Assembly (NCBI GenBank): GCA_038087015.1
Contig: JASBNA010000006.1
Span: 992,001-1,056,000 of the forward strand
Direction: 5' to 3'
DNA from: Cerrena zonata
Lineage: Eukaryota; Basidiomycota; Agaricomycetes; Polyporales; Cerrenaceae
DNA: 64,000 bases
A model generated the notes under the pieces. It worked only from the letters and a program-made list of their open reading frames with translations, was not told where the DNA came from and ran no database searches. Shown here piece after piece: positions 11,649-24,123 of the stretch. The position numbers and the translations under genes were made by a program. Positions within the stretch are counted from its first letter, which is position 1. Each line of letters starts with the position of its first letter.

Positions 11649-14369
11649 ATGCTATCGACACCGACGCCTCCTGCAGGAAGTCGAGCCATCGCAGCCAACG
11701 CTTTCCGCAAAGCCGGTCTCATGGATAGCGACACTCGCATGCGCGACGCGACTCACGATGGGCGCAAGGGAGCAAAGTCCCACAGACCCCGTCCCAGCAG
11801 GCCTCGAGCCATCAACGCCATCCTCGGCAAAGACCAACCGTCTTCGTCCAACAGAGATCCAAGGGTAAATAGACTGTCTCCTCGCATTCACCGTTCTCTT
11901 TTCACAGCAGCTCTTGTCTGAATGTATCACCATCGCTTACACTGTTATTTTCCCTCGCCCCTCGTCTCCGCCACTCAGGTTATTGCACGTCTCGCTGCAA
12001 GTGCTGCAAGTGAGGGCCTCTCGATTCGTGGTGCTTCGAAAGCAGCATCGGCGGGGGCGGGGGTTCGTGCTAGCAGACGAGCCGAGGCCTTGAGGGCTTC
12101 CACAGAGGCCCGCCAACCGCAAATGGTCAAACTCTGGCAACAATTTGTCGAACGGAGATGGAACAAGGAAGCTGGTTTCGTCGATCTCTCGGTGGGTACA
12201 CTCGTCTTTGACTTACTCATCCCTCTGACTCGAGTTTGCCGCATAGAATACGGCTTCGGACGCTTTTCTTAGAGAGAATAGAATGACGCCCATTGGTTCC
12301 GGAGCGTCATCGAGAGAATCTGCTGTAATCTTCAAAATCATCTCCCAACTCCAACCTGTGGTAAGTGTCTCACCCATGTTATCAGTCTATACCATCTATT
12401 GTATCGAGGGGGCTGGTCTATGCTCAATCGGAATGCCGTTCCGTGTAGTGGCCTATGGTGGGTGAGGCGCATCCGATCGGCGTTTTGCGGTCTGTCAAGT
12501 CTTGCATATCAGTGGGCGGGCAAACGGCGTTCGAATTAATCTGTCACTTTGAAAATACCGTTTTACAATCTATAACCTCAACTGACCATCGTTACCTCAG
12601 CCTCAAACGCTTTCTTTGGCAAACAACAAGATCCCAACTGGGCATTCTCTGTCTACCCTTTCACACTACCTCCCGGATCTCCAGAACCTCTCTATCGAGG
12701 GAAATGGGCTGAAGACATGGAGGGACCTTGATTGTATTGCAGGGCGGAGAACCAAGTTAACAAAGCTTCGTGAACTGATCCTGACTGGCAACCCGATCCG
12801 CGACATGGAATACAAGAACGGCCGGGGTGATCGCTACAAGAGGTCAGCGATCAAATAACAATGTCAAGAGAAGTCTGAGTACTGAATATTTGCGTTAGTG
12901 AAATGGCTCGTCGGTTCCCCTCGCTAGAAATGCTCGATCAGGAACCCATCCAAAAGATCACATTCGATGTGCAGCCGGCAGAATCGTCGTCGAAACCGAT
13001 AGCGCAGTCGGAAACCCCTACGACATTCCCGAACGATATGGGTTCATCATTTGTGACTGGTGTGCCCGGTAACGTCGTGAGCGACTTCCTGATGCGGTGA
13101 GTCATGTTTGTGCGGTCTGCATCACTCAGCTGACGATCGTTTTCGATGCAGGTTCTTCCCTCTGTTCGATAATCAACGGTTAGCACTCGTAGATGCGTAC
13201 CATCCGTCGGCAACATTCTCGTTTTCTGCAAATACGAGCATCCCCTCCAAGGCACGGCTGTCAGGATATCATGTCTCAAAGGAGATGCCCAATCAGAAGA
13301 AACTGGAATGGCAGCCGTGGCTAAACGGAGGGATCTATGGTTCACGAAATCTCTCTAGAATATCGCAGAGTAATATGGATAAAGTTGCAAAGAGTCTGCA
13401 TATCGGGAATGACAACATCATCCAAGCCTTTACGGACCTACCGAAGACGCTGCACGATATCGTGGGCTCACCAGACAAGTTCTGCATCGATGCTTGGCCT
13501 GTCGTGCACGGAGATACGACGAACTTGTTCATCTCGTTACATGGCCAGTTTACCGAACGTCAGTAGTCTCTTCACGTCGAAGTTGATTCTTGCTCACTTC
13601 TGATCGATCAGTGCCATCAGAGGGTATTAGGTCGTTCGACCGATCCTTCGTACTAGCCCCCGCGCCAGAAGGGTCTCGGTAAGTGTTTGGGTGTCTTCAC
13701 ACTCAATGTCTTTGTGTTTTTCAACTCCCCCAATACTGATTCTTCTCGCTTGTCGTGCTCTCAGGGCGAAGCAAAACGGATGGAATGTGATGATTCTTTC
13801 GGATCAGTTCACCGTTCGAGCGTACTCCAGTCACGATGCGTGGAAGCCCGGACCGATGAAAGTCCAAGCAGATGAGAAGGCTGCTTCTGGACCCAAATCG
13901 TTATCCTCGTGGTTATCATCCCTCAGTCCTCAACTTCAAGCCCAACTACAAGAGGCAGTCGCGTCTATCGTGAGTAGAAGTTTTCCTATATTGATTTATC
14001 TCCGTTGGTGCCGTTTCGCTTGCGGGCGGGTACATCAAATCTGCACAGCGTGGCGATTATTTTCTCGTAATAATGTAAATGTTGACACACGCCTAATACT
14101 CACTTTTTCTCTGTGTTCTTTTAGCCTGAACCTCAACGTACACAAGTCCTCGAAGTGTGTCAACGGACGGGACTCAGTGTTCAATTTTCCGTTGATTGCT
14201 TGCAGGGGAATGGTTGGGAGTTTGCCCGCGCGGTAGCGAATTTCGAGCAGGTCAAGGTACGTATGACACAACGTGTTTTTGGCTTTTTCGCCTCCCAGTA
14301 TATCACCGATCCACTTACGCGATGTTATCACACATTCAGGCGACCTTACCACGAGAGGCATTCCTGTGA
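11649..14369 (+). CDS. mex67: mRNA export receptor Mex67/TAP (NXF family)
   Basis: Nuclear mRNA export receptor that works with Mtr2/p15 at nuclear pores. Ten exons (11649-11864, 11979-12191, 12247-12360, 12601-12842, 12899-13096, 13152-13558, 13612-13678, 13765-13969, 14125-14256, 14340-14369) close in frame to 607 aa. A basic N-terminus holds DGRKG and SHRPRPSRP. Leucine-rich repeats follow at about residues 180-290 ([21 protein letters not shown]), then an NTF2-like domain at about 310-520 ([18 protein letters not shown]), then a C-terminal UBA-like TAP-C domain at about 545-607 ([20 protein letters not shown] and [12 protein letters not shown]). This is the family's usual order. Intron 3 is long (240 nt), and intron 8 (13970-14124) contains the 48-bp repeat also seen at 1-48. 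Confidence 0.92.
13991..14038. repeat. 48-bp dispersed repeat, copy 2 (inside MEX67 intron 8)
   Basis: Matches 1-48 with a single mismatch and has the same TTGAT/ATCAA ends. It starts 21 nt after the GTGAGT donor of a 155-nt intron, while most other introns of this gene are 51-114 nt, consistent with an insertion tolerated in an intron. Confidence 0.75.
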
Positions 14370-15679
14370 TCAGCAATGTCCGCTCAATGTTTGCTAACGT
14401 TCGGAACCAAGTTCGCACCGCTCCTATCGTTTGCCATTCATTCACCCCCTTCGTTCCCGCGGCGCCCGCCGTATGTTGGAGGAGCCCCCCTTACCTCACG
14501 ACGAACTCCCTGAACCAGAACCATGGTTATCCAATATCATATATGATAACCAGGACCCTTTTCCTCTCCCACTGCCTTGTGTCCGTTCTTCTCGCATTTG
14601 AATTTCCCACCGATTTTTGTTCCTTTGTCTTTTCTTTATTTTGCTCGCACTCTCATCGCAATAAATCCTCTGTAGCACATGACAGTAACTCTGCACGACA
14701 TCGTCTCTCGTCTCGATATTCCTTCCCAATCATATCATCATAATCTCTGGCATATCCCATTTCTTCGATAGCATCATTATCAGACCTCCCCTCAGCTATG
14801 CATATTATATACACATTCCGTATCCCAATGTAGTCTTAAATAGACCGAGCGAATCGACGTTCCGGTAGCAGCCCGTCAGCGCGTAAATGAAGAATGGCCG
14901 CCCTAGATGCCCATATCGAGCGTAAGGTTGGAAGTTTATAAAAGCTTGTTATGGGCGCCAGTGTGAAGCTGTGCTGTTTGGCCACCACGGTCACGGTAAG
15001 CGAGGTGTTGTTTGTGCACCGGGAACAGCTGATGCCTTTGCTTCTTCCCTTTGTGCGACCATGAATGCATGCAATGGAACAACGGCAAGTCGGGGCACCC
15101 CGCGAGTGTGCTAGAATACGCATTATGCACCGAACATTACTCGTAATATTGTTTTCCCCGTCGACGATTCAGTCTTGGATTGTTCTCAGCTCTCTTCTCC
15201 GACTCCCTGTTCTCCACGCTATCGCCTCGAGGCTGCTGTCAGTCTCGTTAGCTCTCTATTCAAGTCTGCCAGCGTCTCAGCCTCCATCGTTCTGATGCCC
15301 ATTCTCGCCTCGTGCCTCTATTCTCCTCAGGCTCCCGCCGAGCCTCGAGCGGCAAGCATATGTGCTCATATACGCGTGCAATTCCCATACCCAGTCCCTT
15401 CTCCCTGTTCTGTCATACTAAACTCTAGATTTCATATACACTAACCCGGTACGAGGTACAACTCCCCCACCCCAACTCCTCTTTCTTCTAGATTCTCCGG
15501 TAACTTGCTTGCTTTTTTTATATCTCTCGACTTCTGTACGCACGACCACGACCACGCTTCTACGCTTCTAGATCTACGTATAACGCAACTCAAGATACCC
15601 CTCCGACCCCTTGACCTCATCGCCCACCTCGCTTCATCCTCTCACTCTGTTCTCACTTGTTGTGCTAGTTGTCTAAGGC
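14370..15679. other. Intergenic region, MEX67 to ankyrin gene
   Basis: Contains the MEX67 3' UTR and the promoter of the next gene. From about 15,150 the + strand is pyrimidine-rich up to the ATG at 15680. I see no further gene. Confidence 0.5.
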
Positions 15680-18600
15680 ATGACCGCTACTACCACTGAT
15701 TCATCTTCGTTCTCAACTTCACCGCATCACGTTGACCGTGGTGGTTTGCTTTCATCGCCTGTTTCTTCGCAACTGCTAGAGGCTGCTGCATGTGCCAATG
15801 AAAAAGGTGTCTTGCGTGCTTTGCTGGAGGGCGCGGATATCAACGCTTGTGATACAGAGGGTCGTACTATTCTGGGGTATGTCATTGGAGGAGAACGGTA
15901 AGCAAGACACGTTGCTTGAAGCACCAGAATACTCACATTCGCGTTCAGATGGGAAGATGTCGACGCGTCAGACGCGTCGTATATGCTTCCAAAACGTATA
16001 CAAATCCTCCAGACATTGCTCGAACATCCAGAAATCTCCCTACATACCTTAAACGCGCCACAATCTGCCTTGCGTGGCGTAACACCCCTTGGTTTAGCCG
16101 CTTGGTTGAATGTGCCCGACATGGTACGATTGCTCCTGGAAGTATGTCCTGGCATAGTGTCTGTTGACGGCATGGATTCTCTGGGAGCTACTCCTCTCAT
16201 GTGTACGTGCTTGAATTGTTCTGCCTGCGCCTCTAACTGTAAGATTAACAATATGTCACTTTCGACAGACGCCGCTCGGGATGGCAGCATAGAAGTAGTC
16301 GAGCAACTGGTAACTTCAATATTACCAAATCATCCCCTGATTATGTTTGCTCATCTGTTCATTGCATTCATTCGATAGCTATCCCATGGAGCTAGGCCGG
16401 ATTACAGAGACATTGCCTATAGGACTTCTATTCAACATGCTCTTCGGCATCCAGAGGTTCTCTACTTATGTGAAAATGCACTTCGCATTCATAGAGCAAA
16501 AGAACAGATCGTGGGTAACATTCGATAACTAGCTCGTTTCGCTTGATTTCACTAAACATCTTCTATGTCAAAAAGGTGGACCCGTACAAAAGAGCTCTCA
16601 GCGACATGCCATCGATAGATGAGCACTTTGCCGAGATGTCATATCCCCATCGCCACCCCCTCCTCTCACACACATCAATTCAAGAAATTAACCAAACAAC
16701 GGATTCAATCATTCACGCAATCTCATGCTCGGATGTACAAAAGCTGTACCATTTACTCATCTCCTCTCATTTGTCTACAGCATCTTCGTCGACAGACTCA
16801 CACTCGTTACCTTCATCTCTCGTAAATCATCCAGATTCCCATGGCTGGAGTCCCATTCATTATTGTGTTTCCTCTCCCACCCCTTCAAAAGCTATTCTGG
16901 ATATACTCTATCGTGCAGGTGCTGACATGAGCTTATACACGACCTCAGGTCACGGAACACCCCTGCATTGTCTTGCCCACAAGGGTCGTGCGTCTACGCC
17001 GGCTTCTATCCAAACCTTCATTCGGCATCTTGTTTTCGACCTCAGAGCCCCGTTAGCGGCTAAGGATCAGAACAAGGATACATGCATACATGTTGCCGCG
17101 GAGCGCGGTGATAGCATCGAAATCCTATCTGCTCTCTTAGCATGCGATACGACCGGTGTCGTTCGAGAGATGCGCAATTCGAGAGGGTGAGTTTCATTTC
17201 TTTAATTTTTTTGTCACCTTCTTCTCGTAAAACCTTCTCAACTTCCATCCAATTGCCAAAAACCTACTCCACAATTCTGGATTCTCTAATTGACTATTTT
17301 AAAGGTTGTCCGCTTTGGAAGTCGCGAAGCCAGAGTTCCGCATTGCGTTTGGTGTCGCTGACGAAGAACGATGTGGTTCGTCCGCTTCCACCCGAACGGT
17401 GAAGCCCTCTACCACCTCCACCCGTTCAGACTCCTCGTTAGCCAGTCTCGTCGCAGCCAATTTACGACGGCAGTATATGGCCGAACGGACAGGTCATTCC
17501 GTTGATCGCTCCGAAGGACGTCCGGATATCCCGAATATGGCTCAACGTATTCTCGATACTCTCAGACAGTCTTCCCAAGCATTGGAAGAAGACTTGGAAA
17601 GCGTCGATATCCATTTGGTTGATTCCCTGCTCCGAACCACTTCCGAAATTGGTGAAGAGCTTGTTATCCAATTCCAGTCTCGCGTCAATGAAGTCACAGA
17701 TGACCTCCAGAACGCCCGACAAAAGTTTGAGCTGGTTGAAGACTTGCTCGAAGAGGCAACTCACTGGGTAGAGGATTCGTGTGGGGAACGATTTGTGGAG
17801 ATTGAACGCGCTTGGGATAGTCCTGATTCTATTCGGAGACGGACGACTGACTCGGGAGATTCGGGGACAACTGCTGTCTCGAGTGTCGTGTCCGAGTTGG
17901 GGTCGATGCTCTCTGTGGAGAAGGTCGACGTTGCGATTTCTGCGTACCCTGAATCGTCACCGGCGATCATGGTCCAGATCGCTTCATCGAATCCACCTGC
18001 TCTCAGGAACCTTGCCATCGTCACAAGCGAACTAGCTGATCCAGATCGGTTGGGGCCGTTACATGAGGAAAGCGGATTGCTCAAAATCATGTCCCCTCTG
18101 TTTGGTCCTTCCAAGAAGAAAAGCAAGACCAGCCTCAAATCGAAAAGCTACGATGATCTACGGAGTCCATCTACAGTGTCGTTGCCCCAAGAAAAGGAAT
18201 CATCGGGTAAATCGAGATTCAAGAAATGGATCAAGAAGAAGCTTATGCCCGATGTCCCTCCACCACCACCCGCTCTGACTGTCATTCACGATGTGGATGA
18301 GGAGTCCTGTCCCGTTGGCCGCGAGGTCAAAAAATCCACTCCTTCGCCCCCTCCGTCTCGCCCTCTACCGAAAACACCCGAACCTGTTCTTGCCAAGCGT
18401 CAAGAAGCACTCGATGCAGCTCACAGAATCATCAATACGTCAAGTAAGGATCTTCTCAGAATTGATCATTGTATAACCTCCGTACGCACCTTTTTATTGT
18501 CTTTTCATCTCCTTTTCATTGACACATTTTCTCCCGTGATTCATTTGTGATAGGCTGACCAGTATATTTCTCGAGCAAACCGCTCTATCACCCGTGTCGA

Positions 18601-19086
18601 ACGAATTATTACGCGATGCATAGCGGTACGTCTTTTCCTTTCTATCTCCGGTATTCCAGCACCCTCATTTCGGTCTTTTTTGTTCAGCAACGAGAGACCG
18701 CTTTAGAGCGTGCCAGTCTCATTCAACAAATGAACGAGATGCAGCAGGCCTTAGAAGAGGTCGTTTCTGTTTCTAGCTCCGGGGACATTCCATTCCCTGA
18801 AGTCCCTACTGAATTCCTTCCCGTCACCATTCCCACTTCAGTGCGTAATAGTCAACTTGTCTTCCCACGTCCGCCCCACTCGCCGCCGCTTTCGACAAAG
18901 TCATCCGTGTCTTCTCTGACATCGACTCTGAATGAGAGTGAAGATGATGATATCCGGGCGTTGCGGAGGCTAGTGACGAGGAAGATTGAGGAACGGACTG
19001 ACGCTGCGATTGAGGAGGTTGAGAAGGCGATGGATTGGCTTCGGGTTGTGAAAGACATTGTGCAGAGTCTTAGGAAACGGACATGA
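15680..19086 (+). CDS. Large ankyrin-repeat, coiled-coil protein of unknown function
   Basis: Eight exons (15680-15897, 15949-16202, 16269-16309, 16379-16510, 16576-17186, 17305-18481, 18554-18625, 18688-19086) close in frame to 967 aa. The N-terminal 420 residues hold ankyrin-type repeats, for example GVTPLGLAAWLNVPDMVRLL, TPLMYAARDGSIEVVEQL, GTPLHCLAHKG and DTCIHVAAERGDSIEILSAL. They probably form a protein-binding solenoid. The middle contains a predicted helical region (about 440-580) and a basic, Ser-rich, proline-rich linker with a PPPPP run near residue 740. The C-terminal 170 residues look coiled-coil (ERASLIQQMNEMQQALEEV; EKAMDWLRVVKDIV). There is no signal peptide or membrane segment. 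I do not recognise an enzyme domain; a cytoplasmic scaffold or signalling adaptor is the most I would infer. Confidence 0.85.
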
Positions 19087-19204
19087 ATAGTATAGGTTAT
19101 GGATGCTGTAGCATATCTTATTGTTGTATGTATTGTAAGTAGTTATAACATAGCTGTGCCATATTATATTCATGTCCTCTGTGTGATACAGAGAAAAACA
19201 TATA

Positions 19205-19286
19205 TGGACATTCAGGGGATTGAACCCTGGACCTCACGCATGTTCAATAATGCGAAGCGTGCGCGCTACCACTGTGCCAAATGCCC
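19205..19286 (-). tRNA. tRNA-Ala (anticodon CGC) with a 10-nt intron
   Basis: Read on the - strand, a complete cloverleaf forms. The acceptor stem GGGCATT/AATGTCC contains the G3-U70 pair that identifies alanine tRNA. The D arm GCAC/GCGC has one A-C mismatch. The anticodon stem is CACGC/GCGTG and the T arm is CAGGG-TTCAATC-CCCTG, with A as discriminator base. The anticodon loop is interrupted after position 37 by TTATTGAACA, the canonical site for nuclear tRNA introns. CGC occupies positions 34-36 (19254-19252). A TTTTT polymerase III terminator follows at 19198-19194. It lies between two + strand genes. Confidence 0.93.
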
Positions 19287-19419
19287 ATAGCCTTGTTTTG
19301 GGGGATGCGTACACAGCCACTGTGGTGAGGGTGTGTGCGAACCAGGTCGAGATTGAATGAAGCTTCAACCGAGCCATCCACTCGATTGACGAAGAGCACC
19401 TGGCCACTCACTGTCTACT

Positions 19420-21622
19420 ATGTCACAGAAGTACGCCCAGTCTAGCCCACCAATCTCTCATACTGACGGTGAATATACTTCTTTTCAGTGTTCAAGCTCA
19501 TCGAGCCCCACATCCCCCCACGGGCGGCCATATCAGCGAACTCGCAAACGGACTGAACCAATCTGCTCCGAGTAGCACCGCTCAGGTCAGTCCTGTCAAT
19601 TCTCATTTTGTATTTCTTCGTAATAACCTTTTACATCCATACCACATCCTTCTTCACGCAGGCCCCTCGTACAGATGATGCCCGCTACAGCCCCCAGACT
19701 CAACCCAACTTCACCACTCCTCCCGTCTCGTCGTCTCGTTCGCTACCGGTTCAGGGTTATTCTAGTACCTTGACATCCTACGAGAGTGCTGCTGCAGCTG
19801 CCTCGAATCCTAATCAAGCCGTCGCTCATCCTCAACAGCAACAGTTGCATCACTCTTACACCCATGGGCCCGTACAACTCCCAGTGTACGCAAACCCTCC
19901 GGTATTCTTTCAACACCAGCATCCTCCACCAGGTCCTGCTCCTCCTCAACAGCCACCTCCGACCTCGAACAGTGCTAGCCCTTCACAATCCAGCATTTCA
20001 CCAAACAAACGCAAGTTTGACGAATCACAGGCTGATGAATTTAGTACCTCGAAAGGCGGAAACAAGACTGTGCGAAAGCGACGCATGCGAGTCAGCTTGA
20101 GCAACACCGGAGGTCCTGATGAAATCAAGGAAGACGTTATTGCGAGTCCAGCAGGACCCAAAGAAGGTCGCGGTGAAGGCGGTGGCGCGAAACACTGGAC
20201 AGATGATGAAAAGGGGAAACTCTTCGTCTGGATGCTGGATTCTGATGATAACTGGGCTGCTTTTGCAAACCAGATGAATAGCGTCTTTCGTGAAGTGTGT
20301 ATCAGCTTATATGCGTAGCCTAACTTGACCTTCTGACTATGCATTCTAGGCGTCTCAAGCTTTGTTTAATGGCACCAAATCATTTACAGCCTTAAAGAGC
20401 TGTTATCACCGGAATGTAGAAACATTCAAACAAATATTTGCCTTCACACAATTCCTCATCTCATCTCTCAATCCCAACGCAGACCCATCTATATCTGCTG
20501 CATCTGCTGACCCCAACGCTGCTGGACAGGATATACTAGCGGCACCTATTCCCCCCTCGTTCCAATCAAGCATTCATCGTCAAACCTTCCTCGAACGAAA
20601 GCTTGAAGCAGGGCGCTCGGTTGCCGGCATTCCCGTTGCCAATTTGAACATCAAGGTAGTTGATCATTGGTACAGGCTAGGCTGGTATGAGCTCTTCCGT
20701 CGGAGGTTTGTTCTTTCGTTGTTCCCTCCGTACTCAAAACTAAATCCCGCCAACTTGAATATTTAGATACAGATTTGACCCTATTCAGAATACTGTGATA
20801 CCATACCACGGACCTGACGCTTGTCCGCCTGATCCTCTCACTCACATTTTCCCTCATCCTCCCCCTAACTTCCCGTCACCAATTCATGCGCTGAATGCTA
20901 ACTCTGGTGTCCATTCTGACAACATGGCTGGTCCTTCAGGTGTGGTCGATCACATGGACGACTACGCCCGTACCCCTGATGAGTCTGACCGAGATGACCA
21001 TCAGGATGGACATCAGGATACTGAAGACATGCACGAAAACGATCATGCTCAGCACAACCAGCAGCAACGTACAGTCCCATCTTCATCCCACTCACAGCTC
21101 CAACCCAAAGCACCCGGACCTCCTCCACCTACTAATCAACTCCCTCAGCAGACCAACGGAGTTCCTCCTCCTCAGCCAGCTCCTCCACCCGCGCTTGGTT
21201 ATGCCTACCCTACCGCTGCATACGGCCCTCACCCATCAGACCCTAACGGGCATGCTTATTACGCCGCTTATAAACCTCCATATGTCCCTCAGCCGATGCC
21301 TCAGCCTCCTCAAGCTCCAACACAACCACAGCAGTCCCTACAGCATCTAGAGTCATTAACTCAGACACTAATCACTTCGTGTAATACGCTTACCGAACTA
21401 TTACGTGCTCAAGTGGATGACGGGAAAGCTTTGAGAGAGCTTCTGAGGAGGATGGAAGAACGGGAGGCGCGGAGGGAGGAAAGTGCGCATGCAGTTATGG
21501 GTGTCGAAGGAATGGGAGGGAAAGAGAAGGCTGCGTTCGCAAAGGAGATGCTATCCACGCCTGATGTGAGTGAAGAGGTCAAACAGGCTGCAGCAACATA
21601 CTTGAAGCGATTGTTCCAATGA
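19420..21622 (+). CDS. SANT/Myb-like DNA-binding protein
   Basis: Probable nuclear DNA-binding or chromatin protein. Five exons (19420-19430, 19489-19585, 19662-20294, 20350-20705, 20767-21622) close in frame to 650 aa; the first coding exon is only 11 nt. After a Pro/Gln-rich region and a basic KTVRKRRMR patch, a SANT/Myb-type helical domain begins at about residue 212 (KHWTDDEKGKLFVWML) and runs across the exon 3/4 junction (SFTALKSCYHRNVETFKQI). The C-terminal half is low-complexity (poly-Pro, Gln, His, Asp), then ends in a helical segment rich in Glu/Arg (LLRRMEEREARREES). No family name can be given; the low-complexity arms suggest a transcription regulator. Confidence 0.85.
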
Positions 21623-22416
21623 ACAATATGTTCATCGCTCCACCCAGATTTCTTGTTATTTCATTATCTTAGTGTATGCATCTAAGGAAGGACTAATACC
21701 TAACGTGCTATGCACCATATCTTGTACTCTGGAGTATTTTCTTACATTTCTACTATAATTCAATAGCATTTAGCTATCGGAAGGTCTGCGGACCGGCCAG
21801 CTCTACCTACAAGAGTGCAATGTGAGTTTCTGTATTCTTTACCACAAAAACTGACTGTTTCACATGTCGCCATTGGTCAGGGTGATCGGTTCCGGGAACG
21901 TATGAATCCATGAGCCGGTCGGTGGTGCAGACTCTCCTTGAATAGAAGGTGGGGGGAGTGGTCGCGTGCGTTGCTAACAGAGTTGTCATATGAATATCCA
22001 GATCGTTCCTGAAACAGAACTGTTGGCTACGCTACACTCACATCCGAAACGTGGGGCTCGGAGGACGCTTCCAAGTCCTCCTGCTTGGTTACTGCGCACA
22101 CTTTTCCGCTGCCAAGTGCTCGTTCAATGTCTTTCCGCTTTCTCGCTACCCTGTCAGCTTATAGCTAGATTGCTATTGACGAACACACGAGGTGATAGAA
22201 AACAGCTTGAGACGCACCCGGTCGACTCAATAAGACTCGATAACATATGCATACGCTACAATATGTTCGGATAAAGCACCCATATGGTCTCCACTTCCTA
22301 TTCCAATTTCTTTGGAACATTTACATCAACGGTCAAATATTTACAGATGTCTCAGTATCCCTTGGTATATACCCCAGACCTCGCCTACCCGGGCATCCCT
22401 TGAGCACCCTCCCATC
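21623..22416. other. Intergenic region with a weak TATA-like site
   Basis: No gene seen. TATATA at 22366-22371 lies 46 nt before the next ATG on the + strand and may be its TATA box, although it is close to the start codon. Confidence 0.4.
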
Positions 22417-23409
22417 ATGTTCAAATCCTGGTCCACTCTCTTTTTACTCGGCCTCTCCGCAGGTTCTACGGTCAAAGCTGCTATTGCAGATTGGCCTGCT
22501 GCGATTATTGGAACTTATAATGTTACCTTTGCGCTTGTAGCTGTTCCGGAGAGTGTTGCGTATAGTGTAAGCATAACCTTCTTGTTATTATTCGAGGCAG
22601 GCCCTCCCAGTACTTAGGTGCTCACTTGTGACTTTCGATATACTTTGACAGTTATTGCCCGCGTCCTACGCTGGGAAGATCATCCCTCCTGGTCAAGACA
22701 AGTTCCCGGGACTCGAAGACGGACAACTACCCATCTTCCTCGAACTTGGCAGAGAGAAGAATGCTGGACCTCCTGGGTTGAACATTGAGAATTTCCAAGA
22801 GGCCAAGATCGAGGTTCCCTTCGTCAAGCGTCTTGATAAATCCGAGGACCCTTTCTTGTATAAGCGGTTGATCGCCGTTGACAGTCTCATTGACGTTATT
22901 GGAGGAGCGGTGAGTTTGCTCCGTTGTCCTTCGCAGATGATATTCTGAATATTCTTTCTCGCTGCTATTCTTAGGTCCAGTTCGGCCTTAACTCCACGCT
23001 GCAGACATTCGCTCCTTCCAACAGCAGTAACTCGTCCACATTCGACTACTCTATCGTCAATGTAGTCGATGCTGCTCTTAAGCCGACTGTAGGGGCACCC
23101 AAGTGGCCGTTGGAGACATTCCAGGAAGTCGGTGGACTTCCGTGGTTCGCCGAGTACCTTCTTTGCGCCCAACACTTCTATAACTGGACTTCAAGTCCTG
23201 AAGTGACCCATCTCGAAGGTCAGCCTTTCCGCTTGGACATCGTGCAATGACCCAGAAATCTTATTTGTTTGTTTTTGTTGTCCGTTATAGGCTCTGTAAC
23301 GCTCCACCCTCCTTACGTGCCAGAGACGACTACGTTCCCCGCACAAGCCGTCCATGGTGTATTCGACTTCCAGATCAAGGGTGCATTGCTCTGTGATCTT
23401 TTCGTGTAG
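22417..23409 (+). CDS. Secreted protein, possibly acetoacetate-decarboxylase-like fold
   Basis: Four exons (22417-22566, 22652-22909, 22975-23218, 23291-23409) close in frame to 256 aa. The N-terminus has a signal-peptide shape: a basic residue, STLFLLGLSAG, then small residues before IADWPAA. Several N-glycosylation sequons are visible (NVT, NST, NSS, NWT). The order of motifs (VPESVAYSLLP, then NFQEAKIEVPFV, then a segment starting DPFLYKRLIAVDS) recalls the acetoacetate decarboxylase-like superfamily, but the catalytic Lys is not identifiable by eye, so this is a weak inference. A secreted protein of unknown function is the safe call. Confidence 0.8.
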
Positions 23410-24123
23410 GATTTTTTCCCTTGGAGGGGGCTGTTGGGATTAGTAAGATACCCCGATGGCAAGTCCTTGCCTTCCGTAACACTCGTTCATAACAGTCCTT
23501 TAGAGTTTATTGTTATTCGATATTCGGAATATATTACTTAAAATATCTACATGAATGCATCCCGGTGCTTTCGTTTACGACAATCATGTGTATGTAGTGA
23601 ATAGAAACCCATCTCAACCTCTGGAAGCTGGTGTCCCGTTTTAATTCGTGAACGTGCCAGTTTGGTTCTGATCATCATTGTACTTGGAATGTTATAGCCT
23701 CTGTATGGTTCGAGGATTGACAACGCGGATGGAGAGTTACAACGTACACGATTGAACGTATGAGCAACTTAGCCTTAGCTAAAGTCATCTGTATTATTAT
23801 CCAGGAGCAAGCCCGTTGCAAGTAAACATCAAGAGCTGTGTTCTGTTGTGCCAAGATACTACGGTCTGACCCTCACTGTGATACTCAGCGGTGGTAAAAT
23901 TTTACCATGGCATTTCTACTACATTCCTAGTCTTATTATCACGGTCATAACCTTTCTTCGTAAGGAGCTTGAAGATTTGCCACTTATTCACTTGATCACA
24001 CCAGTTAATTGTGAGGCAGCTCCATTATATTAGTTGTATATAGGTTAGCTATCTAGGGAATGTCCTCTAGGAGTAGGCTGTGCGAGGATAGGCTGTGCAA
24101 TTGGAAGCTAACAGTGCCTAATA
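23410..24123. other. Convergent intergenic region
   Basis: Lies between the 3' ends of the secreted-protein gene (+) and the small secreted gene (-). It is AT-rich and holds UTRs; no gene is seen. Confidence 0.5.
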
